Source: DATARH01 sp036268425
GTDB lineage: Bacteria; Pseudomonadota; Alphaproteobacteria; ATCC43930; CGMCC-115725
Direction: 5' to 3'
Assembly (NCBI GenBank): GCA_036268425.1
Contig: DATAUE010000179.1
Coordinates: forward strand, 310,001 to 374,000
Length of the DNA: 64,000 nt
Part shown: positions 8,402 to 18,115 of the stretch, piece after piece
How positions within the stretch are numbered: the stretch's first letter is position 1
Layout of the letters: each line of letters starts with the position of its first letter
The notes under the pieces: generated by a model
The model's database searches: none
Told to the model about the DNA's origin: nothing
What the model saw: only the letters and a program-made list of their open reading frames with translations
Translations under genes and position numbers: made by a program

Positions 8402-9058
8402 ATGACCTCGTTTGTTGTGGCGATCGATGGGCCGGCCGCGTCGGGCAAAGGCACGTTGGCGAGGCGGCTTGGCGAGAAATTCGCGCTGGCGCATCTCGAT
8501 ACCGGAAAGCTTTACCGGGCCACGGCATTTCTGGCGCTGGAGGCGGGTGACAACCCGGCAGAGGCGGACAAGGCAGCGGCGGCGGCGCGGCGGGTGACGC
8601 CGGAACTGCTGGGCGAGCGACGCCTGCTGAACGAAAATATCGCGGCAGCGGCCTCGATTGTTGCGGCGATTCCGGCGGTGCGGGACGCCCTTCTGGGGAT
8701 GCAGCGGGCGTTTGCGGCACACCCGACGCCGCCTGCGATTGGCGCGGTGCTCGACGGCCGCGACATCGGTACGTCGATCTGCCCTGACGCCGATGTGAAG
8801 CTTTTTATTACCGCCAGCGCCGAAGCGCGCGCCGCCCGGCGGGCCAAAGAGTTGCGAGAGCGCGGCGCGCCGGCTATATACAGCGATGTCCTGCAGGACA
8901 TGAAGGAACGCGACGCGCGTGACAGCGGGCGTCGGGTTGCGCCGCTCGCGGCAGCGCCTGATGCCGTGGTCATCGATACGACCTCGCTCGACGCCGATCA
9001 GGCGCTTGAGCACGCGGCCGGTATCATTGCACGCGCACTTGCCGCCCGCGACCGCTAG
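8402..9058 (+). CDS. cmk: Cytidylate kinase
   Basis: A 218-residue (d)CMP kinase of normal length. The P-loop GPAASGKGT spans residues 10-18, followed by HLDTGKLYRATA, which binds the CMP base, and by LDGRDIGTSICPDAD, the GRDIG nucleotide-monophosphate site. It phosphorylates CMP and dCMP with ATP in pyrimidine salvage and DNA precursor supply. It lies between aroA and rpsA, the widely conserved order, and is probably co-transcribed with them. The 142-bp gap before rpsA may carry an additional promoter. Confidence 0.97.
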   Translation: MTSFVVAIDGPAASGKGTLARRLGEKFALAHLDTGKLYRATAFLALEAGDNPAEADKAAAAARRVTPELLGERRLLNENIAAAASIVAAIPAVRDALLGMQRAFAAHPTPPAIGAVLDGRDIGTSICPDADVKLFITASAEARAARRAKELRERGAPAIYSDVLQDMKERDARDSGRRVAPLAAAPDAVVIDTTSLDADQALEHAAGIIARALAARDR

Positions 9059-9200
9059 GTCGGGGTAACAGCGGCGCTATTCTTTCCTGTCGAATGCAAG
9101 GCTCGGGTTGATGCGGCCGCACCCGATCCCTGCCGGCCGCCCGCTCCGCTACGATCCCGGCGGGGCCGCTTTTGTTGACAAACGGGATCGAGGAGAAGGA

Positions 9201-10922
9201 ATGGCCGTCGCAACTGAAAGCGCAGACAGCTTCAAGGAGAGTTTCGCGGCGCTGCTCAACGAGTCGCTTGGCGTCGCCGCCAACGGCCTCGAAGGCACCG
9301 TCGTCAAGGGCCGGGTGATCGCGATCGAGAATGACGCGGCATTGATCGATGTCGGTCTCAAATCGGAAGGCCGCGTGCCCCTCAAGGAGTTCACCGCCGG
9401 CGGCGCCGGGCCGGAACTTAATGTCGGTGATACCGTCGAAGTCTTCCTTGAACGGATGGAAGACAAGAACGGCGAGGCTTCGTTGTCGCGCGAAAAGGCG
9501 CGGCGCGAAGAAGCCTGGACTTTGCTCGAAAAGAGTTTTCAGGCGAATGAGCGCGTCACCGGCACGATTTATGGCCGGGTCAAAGGCGGGTTTACCGTCG
9601 ATCTGAGTGGGGCGATCGCATTCCTGCCCGGCAGCCAGGTCGATATCCGGCCGGTGCGCGATATCTCGCCGCTGCTCGGCTCGCCGCAGCCGTTCCAGAT
9701 TCTCAAGATGGATCGCTCGCGCGGCAATATCGTCGTGTCGCGCCGCGCCGTGCTCGAAGAGAGCCGCGCCGAGCAGCGTTCGGAACTGGTGGCCAGCCTC
9801 AAGGAAGGCCAAGTCCTGACCGGCGTCGTCAAGAACATCACCGATTACGGTGCGTTCGTCGATCTCGGCGGCGTCGACGGCCTGCTGCACGTCACCGACA
9901 TCGCATGGCGGCGCATCAACCATCCGTCCGAAGCGCTGAATATCGGCCAGACGGTCAAGGTGCAGGTCATCCGTTTCAACGCCGAAACGCAGCGCATCTC
10001 GCTCGGCATGAAGCAGCTTGAGGCCGATCCGTGGGAAGGTGTCGAGCTTAAATACCCGGCCGGAGCCAAGTACAAGGGCCGCGTCACCAATATCACCGAC
10101 TACGGCGCCTTTGTCGAATTGGAGCCGGGGGTCGAGGGCCTGGTGCACGTTTCCGAGATGAGCTGGACCAAGAAGAACGTGCATCCCGGCAAGATCGTCT
10201 CGACCAGCCAGGAAGTCGAGGTGATGGTGCTCGATGTCGATCCGCAGAAGCGGCGCATCAGCCTCGGCCTGAAACAGGTCATGGCGAACCCGTGGGAAGC
10301 CTTTATCGAAGAGCACCCGGTCGGCGACACGGTCGAAGGCGAGGTCCGCAACATCACCGAGTTCGGGCTGTTCATCGGCCTGCCGGGCGACATCGACGGC
10401 ATGGTCCATTTGTCGGATATCGACTGGAACCAGGCCGGCGAAGATGCGGTCAAGGATTACCGCAAGGGGCAGATGGTGCGGGTCAAGGTGCTCGACGTCG
10501 ATGTCGAGAAGGAACGCATCAGCCTCGGCATCAAGCAGCTGGAAGCCGATCCGTTTGAGGAAGGCATGGCCAAGCTCCGCAAGGGCGAGGTCGTCACCGG
10601 CACCATTTCCGGCACCAACGAGAACGGCATCGAGGTCACGCTGCCCGATAATGTTCCCGGCTTTATCCGCAAATCGGAACTGTCACGCGATCGCAGCGAG
10701 CAGCGCCCCGACCGCTTTGCGGTGGGTGAGCGGGTGGATGCCAAGGTCACCGCGATCGACCGGGCGACGCGCCGCGTCACGCTGTCGATCAAGGCGCGCG
10801 AGGTCGATGAGGAAAAGCGGGCGATGCAAGAATTCGGTTCGTCCGATTCCGGCGCCAGCCTCGGCGACATCCTCGGCGCGGCGATCCGCCGCCGTCAGGA
10901 CGAGGCGGAAGACAAAGAGTGA
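9201..10922 (+). CDS. rpsA: 30S ribosomal protein S1
   Basis: A 573-residue S1 protein with six consecutive S1/OB-fold repeats. The central four are clear from their repeated openings such as KNITDYGAFVDLGG, TNITDYGAFVELEPG and RNITEFGLFIGLPG; the first begins near residue 33 and the last near residue 460. S1 docks mRNA on the 30S subunit. The ATG at 9201 is preceded by GAGGAGAAGGA, the strongest ribosome-binding site in the block; the longer frame from 9108 has no family support. The gene ends in a strong hairpin terminator, closing the aroA-cmk-rpsA unit. Confidence 0.97.
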   Translation: MAVATESADSFKESFAALLNESLGVAANGLEGTVVKGRVIAIENDAALIDVGLKSEGRVPLKEFTAGGAGPELNVGDTVEVFLERMEDKNGEASLSREKARREEAWTLLEKSFQANERVTGTIYGRVKGGFTVDLSGAIAFLPGSQVDIRPVRDISPLLGSPQPFQILKMDRSRGNIVVSRRAVLEESRAEQRSELVASLKEGQVLTGVVKNITDYGAFVDLGGVDGLLHVTDIAWRRINHPSEALNIGQTVKVQVIRFNAETQRISLGMKQLEADPWEGVELKYPAGAKYKGRVTNITDYGAFVELEPGVEGLVHVSEMSWTKKNVHPGKIVSTSQEVEVMVLDVDPQKRRISLGLKQVMANPWEAFIEEHPVGDTVEGEVRNITEFGLFIGLPGDIDGMVHLSDIDWNQAGEDAVKDYRKGQMVRVKVLDVDVEKERISLGIKQLEADPFEEGMAKLRKGEVVTGTISGTNENGIEVTLPDNVPGFIRKSELSRDRSEQRPDRFAVGERVDAKVTAIDRATRRVTLSIKAREVDEEKRAMQEFGSSDSGASLGDILGAAIRRRQDEAEDKE

Positions 10923-10960
10923 GATGCGGCTGCCCCGGCGGCGGCATATCGGAATCATCG

Positions 10961-10994
10961 GCGGCGCGGGGGAAACTCCGCGCCGCTTCTTTTT
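10961..10994 (+). terminator. Rho-independent terminator after rpsA
   Basis: A perfect 9-bp stem, gcggcgcgg paired with ccgcgccgc, with an eight-base loop, is followed directly by ttcttttt. It lies 38 bp past the rpsA stop. Confidence 0.9.
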
Positions 10995-11050
10995 CCGAGG
11001 GGCGTCTACCGGCGATTAAGCAAAGTTCTGTCTGAAACTGTCGATCCGCT

Positions 11051-11071
11051 AATATGGCCGGCCGACATATT
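11051..11071. promoter_or_regulatory. Inverted repeat upstream of the Bug receptor gene
   Basis: AATATG (11051-11056) and CATATT (11066-11071) flank a GC-rich core, about 105 bp before the receptor start. It could be an operator or simply part of the promoter region. The rest of the 182-bp gap after the rpsA terminator shows nothing clear. Confidence 0.3.
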
Positions 11072-11176
11072 GGGTTCGGCCGCGATAAATCCGGCCGATA
11101 GGGGAATTGCCTCTGTGCATCGTGCGCGCGCAGAAGCGAGAAGGCGCCGCATATTGCACTCGGGGGGAGGGCGGTC

Positions 11177-12205
11177 ATGCCTATCAGCGGAATGCGCGTT
11201 TGCGTCACATCGATGACCGTGGCGGCGGGCTTGGCTCTCGGGGGTTTGATACTGGGGCTGTCATATCCGGCAAACGCGGCGTGGCAACCCTCGCAGCCGA
11301 TTACCTTTGTCGTGCCGGCCGGCAAGGGCGGCGGTGCCGATCAGATGGCGCGCGAAATCGCCGATGTCGCCGGCAAGCATGATCTTGCCGGCCAGCCGAT
11401 CAATGTCGTGAACGAAGCGGGCGGCGCGGGTGCCCAAGGCTTCCTCGACGTCAAGGGCGACAGCGGCGATGCCGGCAAGATCGTCGTGACGCTGTCCAAC
11501 CTGTTTACGACGCCGCTCTCGACCGGTGTGCCGTTCGAGTGGACCGATTTCACGCCGGTGGCAATGCTGGCGCTTGACGAGTTCGTGCTGTGGGTGCCTG
11601 CCGACACCCCGTACCAGACAGCGACGGATTATATCAACGCGGTGAAGGCCCAACCCGCCAAGTTCAAAATGGGCGGCACGGGGTTGAAGCAGGAAGACCA
11701 GATCATCACCGCGGCGATCGAACAGAAGACCGGCGCCAAATTCACCTACGTCCCGCTGCGTGGCGGCGGCGACGTGGCGGATCACCTGATCGCCAAAAGC
11801 ATCGACTCGACTGTCAACAACCCGATCGAGGCGATCGACGGCTGGCGCGCCGGCAAATTGCGGCCGCTCTGCGTCTTCGATTCGAAGCGCATGGACTACC
11901 CGGACAAGATCGTCGGCGAAAAATCCTGGAAGGACATCCCGACCTGCAAAGAGGCGGGCCTCGACGTTCAATACCTGATGCTGCGCGGCATCTTCATGCC
12001 GGCTGGTGTCGCGCATGACGCCGTCGACTGGTACGTCGATCTGTTCAAGAAAATCGCCGCAACGCCCGAATGGTCCGCGTTTATGAAAGAGGGAGCCTTT
12101 GACCAGACCTTTATGACCGGCGACGCCTTCAAGAAATGGCTGACCGACGCGTCAGCCCTGCATAAGCAACTGATGGATGAAGCCGGCTTCCTGGTACAAA
12201 GATAG
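11177..12205 (+). CDS. Tripartite tricarboxylate transporter (Bug/TctC) substrate-binding protein
   Basis: A 342-residue periplasmic receptor. A signal peptide ends at about residue 34 (ANA), and the mature protein opens with QPITFVVPAGKGGGADQMAR, the N-terminal Bug signature that cradles a carboxylate ligand. Such proteins deliver organic acids, amino acids or aromatic acids to TctA/TctB membrane partners. Neither partner gene is in this window, so this is an orphan receptor, as is common in proteobacteria rich in Bug genes. A GGGAGGG ribosome-binding site precedes the ATG at 11177. It sits between the rpsA terminator and the chemoreceptor gene; a link between the receptor and chemotaxis is possible but not shown. 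Confidence 0.9.
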   Translation: MPISGMRVCVTSMTVAAGLALGGLILGLSYPANAAWQPSQPITFVVPAGKGGGADQMAREIADVAGKHDLAGQPINVVNEAGGAGAQGFLDVKGDSGDAGKIVVTLSNLFTTPLSTGVPFEWTDFTPVAMLALDEFVLWVPADTPYQTATDYINAVKAQPAKFKMGGTGLKQEDQIITAAIEQKTGAKFTYVPLRGGGDVADHLIAKSIDSTVNNPIEAIDGWRAGKLRPLCVFDSKRMDYPDKIVGEKSWKDIPTCKEAGLDVQYLMLRGIFMPAGVAHDAVDWYVDLFKKIAATPEWSAFMKEGAFDQTFMTGDAFKKWLTDASALHKQLMDEAGFLVQR

Positions 12206-12250
12206 GGGTACCGATAGAGGGCGTCGCGTCACCGGCGTAGGATCCCTGTC

Positions 12251-14368
12251 ATGGCTCTCCGAGATCAGGCGGATATAGCGGGCGGGCCGCCGCAGGCCGT
12301 GCCGACAGCATTGGCGTACGGTCCGCCGCGCGCGGCCTCGGCGGGTCGGTTTGCCTGGACCACGACGATCCGTACCCGGCTGTTTTCGGCCTTTCTGGTC
12401 TCGTCTTTGGCGACCATCCTGGCTTGCGCGATCGGCATGGCGTTGCTTGCTCGGGTAGGTCATCTGTTTGATACGACGGTAGCGACCGGCGTAAGGCAAT
12501 ATGGCGGCACAGTGCGGCTGCGCGAACAGGCGATGCAGCTTGCCAACGCGTCGGGTACATTCGCCGGCGCCGCCGACCGCGTGCAGCTCCAGGCCGCCGA
12601 GGCCATCGCCAATCGCGCCCGCGATGCCGTCGCCGACGAGTTGACGGAATTGCGCACGTCAGGCATGGCCGACAAGGCCGGTGAGCTGGAAGCGGAATTC
12701 GCTGAATTGCTTAACAATTTCACGGTTCTGCAGAACATCACCAAGCGGCGGATCGAAGCGCGCGAGCCGCGCGTCGCCCTCTCGGCGGCCGCACTGGCAG
12801 ATGCGGGGGCGCTTGAAAATCTGATGAACCCGCGCTTTTACGGCGACACCCTCGACCTTTCGATCAGCATTCAGGGAGACCCGGTCGAGGGCGGGGCCGA
12901 CGCCATGACGGCAAAGCGCAATGGCTGGGCGGCCGATGTCGAGCGCCTGCAGCATATGCTGCAATTTCGCGTGGCGGCGTCGACCGTATCGGCGGTGCTT
13001 GCCGAAACGTCGGAGGTGTCGACCGTAAAAGCCGTCGACAGCGAAGAGGCGCGGTTTACCGTTGCCGCAAAAATCATGGAGCGATTTCGCTCGGCCTTTG
13101 GCGACGACAATTCGCCGGTCGCCAAGGCCAGCGCCAAGGTCATTGCCAGCGGCCGTGGCAGCCAAAGTCTGTTTCAACTGCGTCGCAACGAGTTGGCGGC
13201 GATTGCCGCCGAGGACGCCTTGATCGCGCCGACCCGCAAAATGGCGCGCGACCTGTCGGCAAGCCTGAAGCAGGTCGTCGCAGACGAGCGCGCCGGGATG
13301 GACAAATCGGCCCGGCGCTCGCACGATCAGCTTGGCTGGGCGCAGACGATCCTGCTGGCGATTGCGATTGCCAGCCTTGCCGCGAGCCTCGCGCTGATCA
13401 TCGGCTATGTCACGCGACGGATTACCGAGCGCCTGTCGCGGATTACTCACGCAATGACGCGCCTGGCCGCGGGGGATCGCGACATTCCGGTGCCCGCATT
13501 GGACGACCACGACGAGATCGGCGACATGGCGCGCGCGCTGCAGGTCTTCAAAGACCAGGCGATCGCGATGAACCGCCTGACGGACCGGGTCACCAGCAAT
13601 ATCCGGCAGGTGGCGATCGCCGCGACGCAGGCCAGTTCGGCGGTGGGGCAGGTGTCGGACGGCTCGAAAGCGCAACTGGGGGCGCTCGAACAATCGGCTG
13701 CGGCGCTGGAGCAGAGCGCCGACGCAATCACCGAAGTCGCCAAAAGCACCGAGCGGGCGAGCGAGCAGGCGCATCAAGCGGCGGTCCTCGTCGCTTCCGG
13801 CATCGCGCAGATGGAGGAGATGGTCGAAATCGTCACGGCAATCTCGCAGAACAGCGCGCAGATCCGTCGGATCGCGACCGCGATTTCACAGATCGCCAGC
13901 CAGACCAACATGCTCTCGCTCAATGCCGCGATCGAGGCGGCGCGGGCGGGTACTCACGGCAAGGGGTTTTCGGTCGTCGCCGAAGAAGTACGAAAGCTCG
14001 CGGAGAATGCCGGCGGGCTGGCGCGCGAGATCGCCGACCAGGTGCGTCAGTCAACCGAGCAGGCAGAAAAGGGCGTCGACACCGTCCGCCAAGTCAGCAG
14101 CAGTATGCAGGCTTTGGCCGGCGGTGTGCGTGAAACGGGCAATCTCAGCAACACGATCGCCAGCGCGATGAATGAACAGCAGGTGATCGTCGCCGGTATC
14201 AACCGAAACGTCGCGAAACTGACCCGCATCGGTCAGGCGAATGCTACAGCCGCCGAGGAGATCACCGCGACGATGCTCGACCTGTCGGGGCTGGCCGAAA
14301 CGACACGCGCAGCGGTTGAGGATTTCAATACTGTCGGGGTATGGGGCGGGCAAGCGCCTGCGCCTTGA
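12251..14368 (+). CDS. Methyl-accepting chemotaxis protein
   Basis: A 705-residue chemoreceptor. Transmembrane helices lie at about 44-66 and 366-388, enclosing a 300-residue, mostly helical periplasmic sensor. A HAMP domain follows (about 389-441, containing AAGDRDIPVPALDDHDEIGDM in pieces), then a long cytoplasmic signalling coiled coil to residue 690. The hairpin tip region GKGFSVVAEEVRKLAEN is canonical for binding CheA and CheW. The protein ends in a short proline-rich tail with no CheR-docking pentapeptide visible. No che genes are nearby, so it must join a signalling array encoded elsewhere. The ligand is unknown. Its stop codon overlaps the first unit of the 15-bp repeat array before ihfB. 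Confidence 0.95.
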   Translation: MALRDQADIAGGPPQAVPTALAYGPPRAASAGRFAWTTTIRTRLFSAFLVSSLATILACAIGMALLARVGHLFDTTVATGVRQYGGTVRLREQAMQLANASGTFAGAADRVQLQAAEAIANRARDAVADELTELRTSGMADKAGELEAEFAELLNNFTVLQNITKRRIEAREPRVALSAAALADAGALENLMNPRFYGDTLDLSISIQGDPVEGGADAMTAKRNGWAADVERLQHMLQFRVAASTVSAVLAETSEVSTVKAVDSEEARFTVAAKIMERFRSAFGDDNSPVAKASAKVIASGRGSQSLFQLRRNELAAIAAEDALIAPTRKMARDLSASLKQVVADERAGMDKSARRSHDQLGWAQTILLAIAIASLAASLALIIGYVTRRITERLSRITHAMTRLAAGDRDIPVPALDDHDEIGDMARALQVFKDQAIAMNRLTDRVTSNIRQVAIAATQASSAVGQVSDGSKAQLGALEQSAAALEQSADAITEVAKSTERASEQAHQAAVLVASGIAQMEEMVEIVTAISQNSAQIRRIATAISQIASQTNMLSLNAAIEAARAGTHGKGFSVVAEEVRKLAENAGGLAREIADQVRQSTEQAEKGVDTVRQVSSSMQALAGGVRETGNLSNTIASAMNEQQVIVAGINRNVAKLTRIGQANATAAEEITATMLDLSGLAETTRAAVEDFNTVGVWGGQAPAP

Positions 14369-14425
14369 CGCTCCCGCAGGTTGACGCCCCGCAGGTTGAC
14401 GCCCCGCAGCTTGACGCCCCGCAGG
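14365..14425. repeat. Four tandem 15-16 bp repeats upstream of ihfB
   Basis: One 16-bp unit, ttgacgctcccgcagg (14365-14380), is followed by three 15-bp units: ttgacgccccgcagg, ttgacgccccgcagc and ttgacgccccgcagg (to 14425). The array starts on the chemoreceptor stop codon and ends 50 bp before the ihfB ATG. In the ihfB frame the units read as repeats of VDAPQ, although translation there is not expected. Each unit begins TTGAC, resembling a -35 hexamer. Confidence 0.85.
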
Positions 14426-14475
14426 CGGTTTGGCACCGTATCGCCTTCCCCCAATCGCCAGTGGACAGTGCCGCC

Positions 14476-14769
14476 ATGACCAAATCCGAACTGGTTCAGA
14501 AACTAGCGGAGGCAAACCCGCATCTCTACCAGCGCGATGTCGAGGCGATCGTTACCGCAATCTTCGACGAAATTTCCGGTGCGCTGACCCGCGGCGACCG
14601 GGTCGAATTGCGCGGATTCGGGGCGTTTTCAGTCAAGCGGCGGGACGCCAGAGTGGGGCGCAACCCCCGCACCGGCGATAGCGTACAGGTCGCCGAAAAA
14701 CACATCCCGTTCTTCAAGACCGGCAAGCAACTGCGCGATCGGCTCAATCAGTTCGACGAAGCGAGCTGA
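14476..14769 (+). CDS. ihfB: Integration host factor subunit beta
   Basis: A 97-residue HU/IHF-fold DNA-bending protein. It begins MTKSELVQKLAE and carries the RGFGAFSVKRRDARVGRNPRTG arm (seen in two parts), including the NPRTG tip that intercalates and kinks DNA. This belongs to the beta subunit by length and by its position after rpsA and before lapA, its usual alphaproteobacterial neighbours; here the Bug and chemoreceptor genes have been inserted between. The ATG at 14476 lacks a good Shine-Dalgarno. The frame is open upstream through the repeat array to 14341, but conserved sequence starts only at the chosen Met. Confidence 0.95.
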   Translation: MTKSELVQKLAEANPHLYQRDVEAIVTAIFDEISGALTRGDRVELRGFGAFSVKRRDARVGRNPRTGDSVQVAEKHIPFFKTGKQLRDRLNQFDEAS

Positions 14770-14826
14770 GTTGGCGCCTGAGCTGGGGTACCGGAACATG
14801 CGGCGCCGGCCAGCGGAAAGGTGCGG

Positions 14827-15150
14827 ATGAAACTGCTGTTCTGGATCGTCGTGGCAATTCTGGCGGTATGCTTGGCGCTGTTTGCCGTCTCCAATCGCGA
14901 GGCTGTGTCGCTTGGTTTGTGGCCGCTCTCGAATGTCGTCGATTTGCCGCTCTACCTCGCCATTCTGGCGGCGGTGTTGATCGGCTTTATCCTGGGCGCG
15001 CTGGCCGCGTGGATCGGCAGCTGGGGGCCTCGCCGCGAAGTGTGTCGCCGCGGCCGCCGGATTGCCGCTCTCGAACGTGAATTGGCCGCAACCCACGCGC
15101 GGCTTCCCGGTACCGTCAGCAGCCCGTCGACATCGCTGGCGGTACGCTAG
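14827..15150 (+). CDS. lapA: LapA-domain (DUF1049) inner-membrane protein
   Basis: A 107-residue protein with two transmembrane helices (about 3-22 and 40-62), separated by an SNREAVSLGLWPL loop typical of LapA/DUF1049 proteins, followed by a short basic, coiled C-terminal tail. In Escherichia coli LapA acts with LapB in lipopolysaccharide assembly control; whether this homologue does so is unknown. Starts at 14821 (GTG) and 14827 (ATG) are both possible; the ATG sits five bases after a GGAAAGG motif. It follows ihfB by 57 bp, the standard alphaproteobacterial arrangement, and runs into the next gene with a 5-bp gap. Confidence 0.88.
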   Translation: MKLLFWIVVAILAVCLALFAVSNREAVSLGLWPLSNVVDLPLYLAILAAVLIGFILGALAAWIGSWGPRREVCRRGRRIAALERELAATHARLPGTVSSPSTSLAVR

Positions 15151-15155
15151 GCGCG

Positions 15156-16094
15156 ATGCGGTCGATCGGCGCCGATGACATCCACCGGGTTCTCGATTTC
15201 CCGAGCCTGATCGACGCGCTGCGGGCAATGTTTCGTGACGGCTGTGATGTGCCGGCGCGACATCACCACGCCATTCCCCCCGCTGCGACCGGGCGGGCAG
15301 GCACCTTGTTGCTGATGCCGGCATGGCAGGCCGGCGCCGCGCTCGGGGTCAAGATCGTCACGGTTTTCCCCGACAACGCAGCCCGCGCGCTGCCCTCCTT
15401 GCACGGCACCTATTTGCTATTGGATGCCGCGACCGGAGCGCCGACGGCATCGCTCGAGGGTACCGCGCTGACGTTGCGACGCACCGCGGCCGCTTCGGCG
15501 CTCGCTGCCGATTATCTGGCGCGTCCGGACAGCGCCGTGCACCTGGTGGTCGGCACCGGCGCGCTGGCGCCATATCTGGTCATGGCGTATCGCGCGATCA
15601 GGCCGATCCGCGAGACGCTGATCTGGGGCCGTGACCCGGAAAAAGCGGCGGTGCTCGCGGCGCGGCTCACGGTAGATGGCATAGCAGCCCGGCCGACCGT
15701 CAACCTCCGGCAGGCTGTAGCGGAGGCGGATATCGTGACCTGCGCGACGCTGGCGCGCGAGCCGCTGATCTGCGGCGAGTGGTTGTCGCCCGGCACGCAT
15801 CTCGATCTGGTCGGCGGCTACACGCCGGACATGCGCGAGGCGGACGATGCCGCAATCGCCCGTGCCCGAATCTATCTCGACACCGACATGGCGGCGCGCG
15901 AGGCGGGTGACATCGTGCAGCCGCTGCGCTCGGGCGTACTCGCGCGCAAGCGTATCGTTGGCGATTTGTCCGGTCTGGCGCGCGGGCTTTGTCCCGGCCG
16001 CTGCAATACCGATGACATTACCCTCTTCAAATCGGTGGGGTCGGCGCTGGAAGATCTAGCCGCGGCGCAGCTTGCGGTTTCGCGATGCGGCTGA
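15156..16094 (+). CDS. Ornithine cyclodeaminase / mu-crystallin family protein
   Basis: A 312-residue NAD(P)-binding protein of the OCD/mu-crystallin family. Family landmarks include LGVKIVTVFPDNA near residue 67, the Rossmann turn VVGTGALAPYLVMA at about 130-143 and LVGGYTPDMREADD near 220. The NAD-binding motif reads GTGALA rather than the usual GxGxQA, as in ketimine reductases and some dehydrogenases. Members include ornithine cyclodeaminase, alanine dehydrogenase and imine reductases, and the sequence alone does not separate them. The last 23 bp overlap in another frame the long version of trpF, but not its probable start. The gene is tightly linked to lapA upstream and trpF downstream. 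Confidence 0.87.
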   Translation: MRSIGADDIHRVLDFPSLIDALRAMFRDGCDVPARHHHAIPPAATGRAGTLLLMPAWQAGAALGVKIVTVFPDNAARALPSLHGTYLLLDAATGAPTASLEGTALTLRRTAAASALAADYLARPDSAVHLVVGTGALAPYLVMAYRAIRPIRETLIWGRDPEKAAVLAARLTVDGIAARPTVNLRQAVAEADIVTCATLAREPLICGEWLSPGTHLDLVGGYTPDMREADDAAIARARIYLDTDMAAREAGDIVQPLRSGVLARKRIVGDLSGLARGLCPGRCNTDDITLFKSVGSALEDLAAAQLAVSRCG

Positions 16095-16122
16095 TGATTT
16101 TGCCGCCTGCCGACCCTATAAC

Positions 16123-16158
16123 GAGCCTATGAGTACTGCCGAGCCTATGAGTATTGCC
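16123..16158. repeat. 18-bp tandem duplication that doubles the trpF start codon
   Basis: gagcctatgagtactgcc (16123-16140) and gagcctatgagtattgcc (16141-16158) differ at one base. Each unit contains an in-frame ATG, giving trpF two equivalent start codons at 16129 and 16147. Confidence 0.88.
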
Positions 16159-16794
16159 GCGAAAATCTGCGGGTTGTCGAGCGAGGAGGCGGTTGCCGCT
16201 GCCGTCGAGGGCGGTGCGGCATATGTCGGTTTTGTCTTTTATCCGCCAAGCCCGCGTGCGGTCAGCCCGGCGCGCGCCGGCGCATTGTGCGTGGCGGTGC
16301 CGGCGCCGATACGGCGGGTTGCATTGTTCGTCGACGCAGACGATGACGCGATTCGTACCGTGCTCGATGCCGCACCGATCGATCTGCTGCAATTTCACGG
16401 CAGCGAAAGCCCCGAGCGAGTCGCGGCGGCAAAGGCGCGTTTCAATCGTCCCGTAATGAAGGCGGTTGCCGTCGCCGCGCCGTCGGATGTGCTGGTTGCC
16501 GCGCGTTACGAAGACGCCGCCGATATGCTGCTGTTCGATGCCAAGCCGCCGCATCACGCCGACGCGTTGCCGGGTGGCAATGGGCTTGCCTTCGACTGGC
16601 GCTTGATCGCCGGGCATCAGTGGCGGCTGCCTTGGATGCTGTCGGGCGGGCTTACTGCTGCACGACTGTCGGAGGCAGTGGCGATTTCAGGGGCTTCGGC
16701 GGTCGATGTTTCCTCGGGGGTCGAGCGCCGACCCGGCGACAAGGACTCGGACAAAATCCGCGCATTTCTCAGCGTATGCGGCGCGATCCGGTAG
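16129..16794 (+). CDS. trpF: Phosphoribosylanthranilate isomerase
   Basis: A 221-residue TrpF (217 to 220 is usual), converting phosphoribosylanthranilate to CdRP in tryptophan synthesis. The catalytic Cys is in KICGL (Cys14 from the first ATG), and the catalytic Asp is in LLFDAKPP. The phosphate-binding end has WMLSGGL and DVSSGVERRPGDKD. Starts at 16129 and 16147 are both in frame and come from an 18-bp duplication; neither has a strong Shine-Dalgarno. The start at 16147 would remove MSTAEP and leave an equally complete enzyme. It precedes trpB by 106 bp in the conserved trpFBA order. Confidence 0.95.
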   Translation: MSTAEPMSIAAKICGLSSEEAVAAAVEGGAAYVGFVFYPPSPRAVSPARAGALCVAVPAPIRRVALFVDADDDAIRTVLDAAPIDLLQFHGSESPERVAAAKARFNRPVMKAVAVAAPSDVLVAARYEDAADMLLFDAKPPHHADALPGGNGLAFDWRLIAGHQWRLPWMLSGGLTAARLSEAVAISGASAVDVSSGVERRPGDKDSDKIRAFLSVCGAIR

Positions 16795-16900
16795 GGTTCG
16801 GGTTCGCCTCGCCTGGTCTGGAAGGCTGACGGGCACGCAACACGCGATTCCTCCGTGACGTTGCTGTCTCCCTGGTGCATTTTCGCATCGCACGAGGAAG

Positions 16901-18111
<1,211 letters not shown>

Positions 18112-18115
<4 letters not shown>

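Noticed and set aside
9024..10409. A long minus-strand frame opposite rpsA
   Set aside because: It follows the periodic S1 repeats in antisense; rpsA is certain.
14233..14454. A minus-strand frame with LRGV/NLRGV pentapeptide-like repeats
   Set aside because: It is the opposite strand of the 15-bp array before ihfB; only four units, no start region or domain, so not a pentapeptide-repeat protein.
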